A stretch of 29,062 nt of DNA from Azolla pinnata (taxonomy: Eukaryota; Streptophyta; Polypodiopsida; Salviniales; Salviniaceae), in the NCBI GenBank assembly GCA_037176905.1, contig JBBBWG010032686.1, positions 12,404 through 41,465 on the forward strand, read 5' to 3'. Below, piece by piece: positions 10,879-21,200 of the stretch (positions are counted from its first letter, which is position 1; each line of letters begins with the position of its first letter). The notes below the pieces were generated by a model. That model was not told where the DNA came from, searched no databases, and was given only the letters and a program-made list of their open reading frames with translations. A program made the position numbers and the translations under genes.

Positions 10879-13800
10879 ATGCCGCCCATCGATCCGAAGC
10901 TCGCCTTCGGCATGATCGGTAGAATTAATTATGACACGGAAATGTTTACGGATTAATTACCTTCGCACCGATGCCCTAATTACAACTAAACTTGCGATCA
11001 AATCTTGTTGTTTCACAATAGATTAGTGTGACTATGCTGGTGAAGAATAATATCCATCGGCTGATAGCAATTGTGTTTAATGTGTGTGCAATCTGATGCG
11101 CAGGGAATGCGACGGCGACAGCATTGTTCCTGTCGCCAGCGTAAGAATCTGATCTGATCCTAAATACCGACAAAAGAAAAAAACTCCGGCTTATAATTAA
11201 TCCATTAGTTAGGATAATCATGATCAATAAATATTCTGGCATTCAGGCTTCGTATAATCCGGGGTAATAACAGTGATTAATTAGCTCCCGATCCGAGTCG
11301 GCTAATCATGATGATGGGGGGAGCTGGATTAATTATAGAGGTATAGTTAAGCAGGATGATAATTAGGCGTGCCTCGCCCCGGCAATTAATTAACAACTAG
11401 GCAAGCTCAATCGTTCCATAGATTCATCGCAGACTCGTCGCATTCGATCATGGTGCGGCAATATAATTAGTGCTGATCATCATGGGAACGATTGATTGAC
11501 CGATGCACCGCATTAATATCAAATTAGTGATCGAATGCTGTGATTCGGTTTCTGTTGTGATCTTCAGTGCATATAAGCTGTTCGATGTTAATCATGGGTA
11601 GTATTGGACTGCATTTTGATCGTTCCCTGCATTTCATCATTGGATTTATGTCGGCGGGTAGCATTCACTCGCCTGCAATTAGCGGCTAAATTTAATCCGA
11701 TGATCAATGTATTAATTAGGGCGTCCGTGATCAATGCATTTTACACCGGCCGATCATCATTAATCATGGAGTGCTCATTGATGAGTAGCCTCTGATTAGG
11801 GAAGATTAGTTGTTCTAATTAGTGAGGATTATTAGCAGGAAAGATTAGCGGATCGTTGGCGGCAACGGATCACTGGTAATTAACTTATAATTACGGCACC
11901 GATGATTAACCGATCAATGATCAATGTATTAATTAGGCCGTCCGTCAATGCATTTTACGCCGGCCGATCATCATTAATCATGGAGTGATCATTGATGTCT
12001 AGTCTCTGATTACTACGGAAGATTAGTTGCTCTAATTAGGGAGGATTATTAGCAAGCAAGATTAGCGGATCGTTGGCAGCAATGGATCACCACTAATCAA
12101 CTTATAATTACGGCACCGATGATTAACCGATGATCATGGATCGAATCGATCCCTGCTAATCACACATTGGTATTTCAGTACGAATCAACAGGAATCGATT
12201 ACTACTAATTACGGCCCCGATGCGGAAAATTAACCGATCACTGCTAATTACGCATTGATATCTAAGTAGCCCGGATCACCGGGACTTAATTAAATTACTG
12301 CTAATTATGGCACCGATGTACTGCAGACAATCGACCGGTCATGGAATATTGAATCGATCACCGCTGCTAATTACGCATCGATATCTAAGTAGTCCGGATC
12401 ACCGGGAATTAATTACCCCTAATCACGTCGTCGATGCAGATAATTAACCGATCGTGGATCGAAATTGAATCGATCGCTGCTGTTAATCAATCATCATGGA
12501 TTGAATGCACAGAACGAGCACCGCTAATTGCAAATGAATCGCGCAAGATTAGGGATCGACTGACGATGGATCGATCGGTTTGATTGATTGATTGATTGAT
12601 TGACTGCTGCAGGCCGACGTTCTACAAGATCGCGAGGAAGCGATCGACGGAGGAATACTCGAGCGTGCCGTACGTGTGCACGCTCTTCAACTGCCTGCTC
12701 TGGGTGCTCTACGGCATGCCCTTCGTCAAGCCCCACAGTCTTCTCATCCTCACCATCAACGGCTTCGGCATCGCCCTCGAGCTCCTCTACATCGCCATCT
12801 TCCTCGCCTTCACCACCAACCGCAAGAAGGTATTACATATTATGTTCAGCTGCTGCCTCGATCGCATGATTGATTTTCACAGTCTCGATCGCTGCTGCTG
12901 CATGCCACGCGGATCGTTTAGAAATCTTCAGCTATAATCAATTAGCACATTTTCAGCAATTGTAATATCGTGGTTCATATGAGTTGCACATGGCATTATA
13001 ATGATCCGAAATCTCAAGACATTTAGTCGCGGATCCTGTTCAATTTAGTCCTACACCTGATCCGATTGTAATGCATAATTATGATGATCTGAATCTCAAT
13101 ACATTTAGTCGATCCTATTTAACTTTAATTCCTTCATACACCTCATCACCCAATCGCAATGCATAACAATTATAATCTGAATCTCAACACATTTCGTCGA
13201 TCCTGCCTGATTTAATTCATTCACACACCTGATCCGATTGTAATGCATAATTACAATCTGAATCTCGACACATTTAGTCAATCCTATCTAATTTAATTCA
13301 TTCATGCACCTGATCCAATCCGTGTAATGCATAACTATAATCTGAATCTCTTATTCAATCCATCCTATTTAATCTAATTCATTCATGCACATGATCCAAT
13401 TGTAATGCATAATTATAATCCAGTGAATCTCCTATTTATAAGTCGAATATCCTATTTCACTCATTCATGATACACCTGACCCAATCGTAATGCATAATTA
13501 TAATCTGAATCTCAATACGTTTAATCGATCCTAATCTAATTCATTCATACACCTGATCCAATTGTAATGCATGATTATAATCGATGAATCGTAAATTACA
13601 TCTCAACACCTACTAAAATCCGAAATTACAAATTAACGCCTACTCTTATCTTCCACTAAAAATTAACAAACAATTAATTTCGATAGTATAACATTAATTA
13701 ATTTTATTCCTGATGGCTTCCTACTAATTGATCCTAATTATCGATTCTTTAATTATATTCGATTAATAAAAGTTAGTAATTCTAGAATCTAATCAATTGA

Positions 13801-15753
13801 TCAACAGCTTAATTTGGTCTTAATCAATTAATTGACGTTAATCAATCGATCAATTTGATATTAATTGAGCTCATAATTAATGGCTTTGGTGTTCATCAAT
13901 TAATTGAGCTATAATTTTTAGTTACTTTGTAATTTCTAGTTTTAGAAGGCGTTGGAATGTAATTATTTACAATTTTGTTAGGCGTTTCTGGGTAATTTTC
14001 CCTGGTTTTTTTTGACATCTCGATCATTCTGATCGACGATTCAGTACCATGGATGGATATTGATCCCTGCTGCAGATGGGTGCAGATGATGAAGTGGATG
14101 ACAATTAATTACGATTGACAATATTATGATTCACGATATAATTCATGCTGCAGATGCAGATGATGAAGTGGATGATGGGGATCCTCGCAGTGTATACGAT
14201 GGTGATATTGATCATAGCGTTGGGTCTCCACAGTCTGAAAGCACGGCAGCTCGCCACGGGATCTATGTGCGTGGTCGTCTCCATCGCCATGTATGCCTCC
14301 CCGCTCTCCGTAATGGTAAGCCCCTGCATTAATGTTAATCAGGCTCCATAATTATCGCTTAATTCTTCTAATTAGTAGAACGGATTAGTGGCACAGATCG
14401 ACATTATGCGTTCTTGATCCACAAGCTGATAATTAGCAGAGCCCAAAACCCTTATAATTAGGTCTCATACTAGTAGGGTTTAGTCGGGTTTAGAAGACAA
14501 TATTGTAATTAACGTTTGATTGTAAGGTCTAGTCTTAGTAATTAGTGCGGCCCGACACTACATTCCATGACAATAATTGTCAGATAATTAACGGCATGAT
14601 CAAACCCAAGGATTGACGACCTGCTTCGCGTTATAGACTAATTACTTGATGATCTGATCAGCATAATCAGAAGATCAATCCGCCTTACTTACGTCGTGCT
14701 TGATTGCGGGCGAGCGATATTGATCGATTAATTCCCATGCTAATGTAAATTTCGTCACTCACCAAGGTTATCGCAAATGAGATTCCCAACGTAATTAATT
14801 AATGTTGCAAATAATGCTAGCTATCATATCGTTCTTGATTTCGGCGCTAATCATGCGCTTGATGGTAATTAGGGCATGGTGATTAGGACTCGGAGTGTGG
14901 AGTACATGCCCTTCCTCCTCTCCCTCTTCAATCTCTTGAACGGCGCCGTGTGGTCGGGCTACTCAATCGTCACGAGGGACATCTTCGTAGCGGTACTCCT
15001 CTGAATTCGATTGATCCGTTGATTAGTCGCCGTGATTAGCACTAATTGATTCGGATGCAGCTTAACGTTTTCTTTAAGATTGTAATTGTATTGCTCAGTG
15101 CCGCGTTGATTAGCCGTGCATTAATTACTAATTACCCGATCGATTAATGGTCCGTTAATGGTCGCTAGATTACGCCATCGATTATAACAAGATATGAATT
15201 AATGATTGAACCACGACAGTAATCGATCGAGTTTAGAACTAGATTATAAGTCGTAATTACTATGCTAAGGACGCTGTGTTTAATTACGCCCACAATATGC
15301 CGATCAGCGTGTGCATATTGTTAGGCAATTGGATGACAAACCCACACAGTAATTAGCATAAACCAAGGTCTAATTAGCACATAATATACATACTTGTGTG
15401 TGTGTATCAAAAGATTAATTACATCAAGGAATGCATTAATTACATCAAGGAATCCATTAATTACATCAAGGAATGGATCAATTGCAGTCTATCGATGAGC
15501 AGCCGCTGCATTACGAATCGGCGCATAATTATACCTATATTAACACAAGGATTAAGACTAATCACTGATCGATTTGATTCATTAACAGATTCCCAATGGA
15601 TTAGGGTGCTTATCAGGGATAGCGCAGCTGGTGCTGTACATGATGTACAGGAATGCGGCGCCCATGAACCCTGAAGAGAAGCTGATGAAGGTCCATATGG
15701 GCGATCAGATGAAGCAGACTGATTCTGGCACTAGCGTGATTAGCAACGTCTGA
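10879..15753 (+). CDS. SWEET: SWEET bidirectional sugar transporter (MtN3/saliva family), 6 exons
   Basis: Exons: 10879-10918, 11104-11140, 12613-12829, 14154-14315, 14873-14992, 15589-15753; total 741 nt, 246 aa. The six-exon layout is typical of plant SWEETs. MtN3 repeat 1 (about residues 8-95) has GNATATALFLSPAPTF, STEEYSSVPY and TINGFG; repeat 2 (about 105-220) has MYASPLSVM, TRSVEYMPF and IPNGLG. The conserved repeat prolines (P25/P27, P148) and pocket asparagines (N75, N195) are present. Seven membrane segments and a short polar cytosolic tail ending SGTSVISNV are expected. Family role: passive uniport of sugars along their gradient across plasma or vacuolar membrane. NCLLWVLYG and LTING lean toward the hexose-type clades I/II, but this is not certain. 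Introns are A/T-rich and full of repeats, while exons such as exon 3 are G/C-rich at third positions. Confidence 0.95.
11701..12134. repeat. 217-bp tandem direct duplication in SWEET intron 2
   Basis: The segment starting TGATCAATGTATTAATTAGG at 11701 recurs at 11918. Both copies run through matched landmarks (CGGCCGATCATCATTAATCA, GATTAGCGGATCGTTGGC, GGCACCGATGATTAACCGAT) at a nearly constant offset of 217. Differences are scattered substitutions and small indels. Confidence 0.92.
12241..12412. repeat. 122-bp-spaced direct repeat of about 50 bp, SWEET intron 2
   Basis: GCTAATTACGCATTGATATC with the following GGATCACCGGG block (from 12243) is repeated from 12365 with few changes. Confidence 0.85.
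12581..12603 (+). repeat. TGAT tetranucleotide repeat in front of the SWEET exon 3 acceptor
   Basis: Five to six TGAT units end about 9 bases before the acceptor CTGCAG at 12607-12612. They stand where a polypyrimidine tract would be expected. Confidence 0.85.
12993..13590. repeat. about 82-bp tandem repeat, about 8 copies, in SWEET intron 3
   Basis: The anchor GCATAATTATAATCTGAATC (or near variants) recurs at 12993, 13073, 13161, 13245, 13329, 13407, 13492 and 13569, with periods of 77-88. Each unit continues with CATTTAGTCGATCCTATTTA, a TTCATTCA segment and CACCTGATCC. Spacing varies through small indels. Confidence 0.9.
13588..14002. mobile_element. MITE-like inverted-repeat element, probably Mutator-type, in SWEET intron 3
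   Basis: The right arm (13917-14002), read in reverse, starts GGGAAAATTACCCAGAAACG and runs through CGCCTAAC and TAGAAATTAC blocks. A left arm in the opposite orientation is visible only for its inner part at about 13590-13640 (ACACCTACTAAAATCCG, then GAAATTACAAATTAACGC). The outer left end appears lost or replaced by the tandem array before it. There is no coding capacity. The same end sequence occurs at 9508. Confidence 0.5.
14069..14101 (+). repeat. partial copy of the SWEET exon 4 acceptor region (decoy splice site)
   Basis: CTGCAGATGGGTGCAGATGA, then TGAAGTGGATGA, nearly repeats 14148-14177, the real intron 3/exon 4 junction, 79 bases further on. Splicing into either CAG of this copy would reach a stop codon within about ten codons. 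Confidence 0.8.
14316..14872 (+). other. SWEET intron 4, nothing recognised
   Basis: A 557-base A/T-rich intron from GTAAGC to AATTAG. No repeat array or insertion was seen. Confidence 0.7.
15414..15476. repeat. 21-bp tandem repeat, 3 copies, in SWEET intron 5
   Basis: ATTAATTACATCAAGGAAT plus two variable bases occurs three times in a row at 15414, 15435 and 15456. Confidence 0.95.
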
Positions 15754-15822
15754 TCCATGATTCCTTTCATGGCGCCTGAAAAAATCCTTCAGGAATTCCT
15801 GGTTTCCATTGAATCTGATCCT

Positions 15823-15950
15823 TTCCTTCTTCTTCACATTCTTCTTCTTCTTGAATCTTCTTCTTCGTCTTCAATCTTCTTCTTCATCTTGAATCTTCTT
15901 CTTCTTCTTCTTCTTCTTCTTCTTCTTCTTCTTCTTCTTCTTCTTCCGCA
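15823..15950. repeat. TTC/CTT microsatellite, probably in the SWEET 3' UTR
   Basis: A long run of CTT triplets, pure from about 15895 and interrupted by GAATCTT and GTCTTCAATC variants before that, begins 70 bases after the SWEET stop codon. Confidence 0.9.
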
Positions 15951-16175
15951 TGTCTGAATTTTGCCTGTGTTTTTCCTGTTGATGCTGGCACCTGATGCGG
16001 CCATGGATCGATCGGCAGCAACCTGCAATACATGATACACACCTACATATTTACACATATATCATCTGAAACTGATCTGATGCAGAGTGATCGGCCAATG
16101 TTTGGGGCAGATCATATTTGTAATACCAAAGAATCATCCATGTTTGCAGGCGCAGATCATATTTGCATTACCAAA

Positions 16176-16684
16176 GATTAAATTATCTCTGCATCTGGTG
16201 ATTGTTGCACTTGGCGCCGATCGTGTGAATCGATATGCAACTTAATCGAATCGGATGGAATGCGCCGCTAATTGTGATTATGGAGGGATCAGCGTACCGT
16301 ATCCTACTAATTCTATGCATCAATCCAGCTAATGGCATACTACAAAAGATTAAGCTATCTGGATTTGGTGATTGTTGCACTTGGCGCCGATCGTGTGAAC
16401 CGATATGCAGCTTAATCGAATCGGATGGAATGCGCCGCTAATTGTGATTGTGGAGGGATCAGTAGAGTACCAGATCCTACTAATTCTATGCATCAATCCA
16501 GCTAATGGCATACTACAAAAGATTAAACTATCTGGATTTGGTGATTGTTGCACTTGGCGCCGATCGTGTGAGCCGATATGCAGCTTAATCGAATCGGATG
16601 GAATGCGCCACTAATTGTGATTGTGGAGAGATCAGTAGAGTACCAGATCCTACTAATTCTCTGCATCAATCCAGCTGCTAATGC
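16176..16684. repeat. 172-bp tandem repeat, about 3 copies, downstream of SWEET
   Basis: GATTAA..TATCT followed by GGTGATTGTTGCACTTGGCG starts at 16176, 16348 and 16521. Each unit includes CTTAATCGAATCGGATGGAA and CTACTAATTCTATGCATCAA. The short open frames found on both strands are copies of one another because of this repeat. A shorter repeat of AGATCATATTTG is at about 16109 and 16154. Confidence 0.92.
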
Positions 16685-17818
16685 AGACATATATTACTTG
16701 ATTACTGGTTTGGCATGAGCTTATAATCATTCCTGCAATTTGTGAACGAAAACATCGTATAATGATTGATGATCATTCAATCGCCCCCAATTCGATTCTG
16801 TGACCGCCGCAATGTGCAGCTGCTGATCAATCAAGCAGCTATTGATCTAAGAAACTGAAATATTGGACTGCGAATCAATCGGTTCAAATCATCTGACAGG
16901 ACCAACACATTGCATTGAAATTCAACGCCTGATCTCGACGTTGAGATCAAGACTCGGATAATATTCGGTTTTCTAGCGGGGCAATCGATCGAGCACCGCC
17001 GATCGACAAACGGATCGGAGCTGTATTAGATCATGCCCCCGCAAGATCATGCGCAACAGATCGTACGATTTTACCACTGTCGATTATCTTCGCTATATTC
17101 TCGACGCACTAGTCGAATGAGTTAACAGGGTCTCGCGGAGTGTTTCTAACAACTTGTAACAATACCCGAATATCGTCGTAACTTAATTCCAACTCGTAGC
17201 TAAACTGCAGGAATAGCAGCTGGCTAGCCCCTGTTACACGATCAGTCCTGTAAAATGGCCTCGGCGATGGATGATTTCGATGCAGTCCTCGGTGGCTGAT
17301 TTGCAATTGTCTGCTAAATTTTTCCACTGCTTGGTTGCCTTTCCATGATTATATGGGTGGAAGCACGAGAATGTGAGCAAATTAGTTGTGTCCAAGACAT
17401 TTTAATTTAACTAGCTAAATGCTAGTAAATAATAGTTTTTTCTTCCTTGGAAGATCGATCACTAATCAATATATATTCTGATCATCATGTTTGAACTAAC
17501 TCCCTTCACCGTCGTGATTGTCTAGACTCGATTGAAAATAGAAGAGAAGTCCGATGTATATGTCGAATGTCTGTCGACTACAATACAAGCATATCAGTGT
17601 CCACATTCCCATGCTTTGACTATACATGTTTGTGCTGCTGAGCTCATATACATAATCACGATTACAGCTTGAATATGATGGTTTATTCGGTGTCAACAGC
17701 TGCCGACCGGAGGAGCCTGATCTATGACGAAAAAGCCCCAGTGACCGCATCGAGATCAACAGCAGATCTTTTACACACTACATATTGAACACCGGCTTCT
17801 GGATCTCATCTAGGCGCA
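16685..17818. other. intergenic, no gene recognised
   Basis: A/T-rich sequence with several short open frames (the longest about 70-90 codons on the minus strand at 17109-17327 and 17496-17759). None resembles a family I know. Confidence 0.6.
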
Positions 17819-18232
17819 CATGCATACAAATATGCATGCATTCACACGTGCACCGCATGCCGCGATGCATGCATGCATACACATTGCCGATGCATGCGCA
17901 TTGTATGCATGTACCACCAACATGCATGCATGCATGCGATGCGTGTGTACGTAACGTATTGTGGGATTCGTACATGCATGCCTACATGCATGCATGTGCA
18001 CATATATGCATGCATGCATGCATGCGTATGTATGTATGCATGTGTAGGTATTGTGGATTTGTGCATGCACACAGGCATGCATGCACACAGGCGTACATCA
18101 ATGCACACATACATACATGCATGCATGCATACATACATTCATGCACATACACATGCATGCATGCATACACACATGCATACATGCATGCATGCATGTGTAT
18201 ATACATGCATGCATGCATGCATAGCACATAAC
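17819..18232. repeat. CATGCATG (RY-type) low-complexity tract upstream of GAA1
   Basis: Imperfect ATGC repeats mixed with ACAT and GTAT steps contain more than twenty overlapping TGCATG/CATGCA sites. The tract is largely alternating purine-pyrimidine and self-complementary. Both strands therefore read as long open frames rich in Met, His, Ala and Cys, which are artefacts. The tract ends 65 bases before the GAA1 start codon. Confidence 0.9.
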
Positions 18233-18264
18233 ACACATCCAAGCCTTCGTTCTGCTGTTGTTTT

Positions 18265-18274
18265 CTAGGGTTTT
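18265..18274 (+). promoter_or_regulatory. telo-box-like motif (CTAGGGTTTT) next to the GAA1 start
   Basis: This is the reverse form of AAAACCCTAG, 24 bases before the ATG. Telo-boxes near transcription starts are typical of plant housekeeping genes; the role here is inferred. Confidence 0.4.
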
Positions 18275-18297
18275 TCCACAGGCGCGCACGCAGCGCC

Positions 18298-21200
18298 ATG
18301 GATCAGCAATCCATCGACACAGAGACGAAGAAAATCCCTGCGGAGACGCCGAGGAAGCGATCTCGTCTCCTCCCAAAGCTCGCTTCCCTCGCGATCCAAC
18401 ACGCCGATCTGCTCGTGTAAGTCTCCATGCTCTTCTCGTGAAGCTCCTTTGAAGTATATATTTCTCGTGATCTTCTCGCTCGGCCTAAGTTTTCCTTGGC
18501 ATTTCCTCCGTCGAAACATTACCTCCAGAAGCTGATCTCGTTTTCCGATTCGCCGTTTGCAAACCTTGGTTGGTCCTGTAAATGCGGTGGAAACCCTGAA
18601 AGATGAGCGTGTGTGCACGGACCCTAGATTATCCTCGCATTTGAGTCTAGCATTTTATGTTTGGAAATGTCTGAGCATGAATCTCTTTTCTCTTACTTTC
18701 CTTTACAGTGTAACCTGCTGTCTTGTTGGCCTTGTCGCTCTACTCTTGCTACCAGCATTAGCAAAAAGCACATACATTTCGGAAAATGCTCTCATTCCAG
18801 GTATTGACAACATTGCTTCATTGACATTTCATGAAAATCTGTGTTACAAAACGCATCTTTTGCGTGTTAATCTGGCATTCTAATCAAACAAAATTACAAT
18901 AGCATCATCAGCACAATGTAACTTTCAATGCTGGGAAGGGGCATGTGAGTTTCAGGTTTTACTGCCAAGATATCTTAGTTGAATATAATACAGGCTTGTT
19001 TATTAGGATCATTCAATGCTTAATAATGGCGTACATGATACAAGTCTAATATAAAGTATAATTGTGTGCCTTATCCATATGCACAGCTTTATTAATATAA
19101 AAAAATGATGGAACAAGACTCCCCCATGCATTATGGGGTAATTCATACAAGAGATTCTTTAGGGCACCGCTACCAAATCTTTGATTGGCAGTCACCATCC
19201 TTATGGCACCTAAAGTGTAATTATGATTGATTCTTATTCATGCACATACTGATTGTTCCAAACTTTAACCTCCAACTTGTATCAGGCACACTGGATGAAG
19301 TCGATGGCATCCGGAAATATCTGATAAGTAAACAAAGAGCCAATTTGATATATATAATGTCCAGACCCAAAAAATCATTTAGGAAACTAAGTAAACATGG
19401 ACAGAAAAATGATTAAACTTAGGAAGGCTGAATCTTCGAGAAACTTAAATTTTGAAAGGAATGTATGGGTGATACTGTCAAATGCAAGTGGCTTTCCTAG
19501 CTCTTGATAAAAAAAATCTCATCTCATCTTTCTTTCATTTAACTTTTTCACCCTCACGTGCTTAATTTATTCTCTGGTAAACACGGAATCTGCTCGCCTT
19601 GTGAAGGTATATTTATTCACTTCCATCTTCTAACTAGTTGGATTCTTTCTTTTGCACTTGTGGTTTCATAAAATAGCACCACAGGTGGATCCAAGTAAAG
19701 TTTAATATGCACAATAAATTATTGAGGTCCTAGAACTTTTTACAGGGTCTGCCAGCGCAAAATATGTTCTTCAGCATGCAATGGATGCATCTAAAATAGC
19801 CAAAGAGTTGCGAATGCTTAGCGGAAATAAATTGAATGGACACTCGTAAGTGGTACATATAAATATATGTGCAAAGTTGCGTTACATTACTTTCAAGGGG
19901 TTTGGAAATTTTGCTTTACACCTTTAGTTTGGATTTATTCTGAAAAGTATGTGTGATGCATTACTGTTTGCTTTGGCTAGGGCTGTCAGAAATTTCTTAG
20001 TCAAACAACTTTTTGCCATGGGTGCAGACTTCTATGTGCACCCATTCAGCTCTCCTGGCTCTCCATTTTCGCCTATGCGTTTTTTTTCTTTTCCATCTTC
20101 CTGGCAAAGTGGTTCAAAGGAAATAGCTACTGGGAGTAATAACAGTAACAGCTCAGAAGTATTGGGAATTAACGTAGTTGGGATAGTCCGTGCACCTCGT
20201 GGAGAAGGAAATGAAGCTATCGTTCTAGTCACTCCATTCAATACACGGTCCCTTACAGATGCAGATGCATCTTCATTGGGACTTGGCTTGTCTTTGTTTC
20301 ACCTTCTTAAGAAAGCTCAATGGTTGGCAAAAGACATTATTTGGCTTGCTGTGGATACAGAATTTGGTATTCACAGAGGTGTCTCTGCATGGTTAAGAGA
20401 TTATCATGAGCCCTCTCTCGCATACGAAGAGAGTTCTTACGATCTTATATCTGAAGTATTCAGTGAAAATGATGTATCTCTACTTGAGGAAACCAACATG
20501 AGGGATTTTAAAAGGGCTGGTGTTATTACAGCAGGTATAGTATTTAAATTTCAGACATCTCCAGGGTCAGGGCCAGGGGATTCAGTGAAATTGTATGCAG
20601 AAGGATCAAATGGACAAATGCCAAATCTGGACCTTATTAATGTTGTCAACAATCTCGCTGTTTACAGAGAAGGATTACATATGAATCTGGATATTTTGGA
20701 GAAAATGATCGAATGGAAATGGCTTCATGTTGTTGGTGACTCTCTGGAGACATTGGGCCAAATAGCAGCAATGATAAACGTGGGGTGGAAATTCAGCCCC
20801 CCTGCTTCTGAATTCGTTCAAGGTGCTGCAACATTCTGCCGGTCGTTGACTCTTCAGGTGTAGTGCCCCTCTTAAGATTAATGGGATGATAAAGAGCCTT
20901 AAAAGTAGTACGGATTAGTGGGACAACACCAGTAATACCTTTACTGCACCAGTAATTACTGATACTTCTGTGTAGTCCCAGTTATATTACAGTAGCACAT
21001 AGATGTTAGCGTAATTAAAATTGGAGGTTTCTCTTGTTATTTTTGCTGTAGAGGCCACTAGACCAAATTCGAGACTGAAGTAGCCTCCAAGACTGAAGTT
21101 GTGCATCATAGGGTCCCCAATCTCCATGTCCAAAGTTGCATACATTTAGGGTCCCGAATCTTGACTGTAACAAGAATCATGTCTTTCTGGATATTGGTAT

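Noticed and set aside
9508..14002. A single 4.5-kb Pack-MULE carrying the SWEET gene
   Set aside because: The flanks show no target-site duplication, the gene continues past the right end with normal exons 4-6, and a second left arm at 13590 better explains the right end.
15757..15957. Leu-rich peptide frame after the SWEET stop codon
   Set aside because: It is a CTT microsatellite read as Leu codons in the probable 3' UTR, with no frame link to SWEET.
17109..17327. 72-codon minus-strand frame that might be a retroelement remnant
   Set aside because: It is short, with no protease, reverse transcriptase or integrase motif. It cannot be assigned by eye.
17785..18299. Overlapping open frames on both strands encoding Met/His/Ala/Cys-rich peptides
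   Set aside because: They come from the self-complementary ATGC repeat, which lacks stop codons in most frames. There is no family similarity, and the GAA1 promoter/leader occupies this place.
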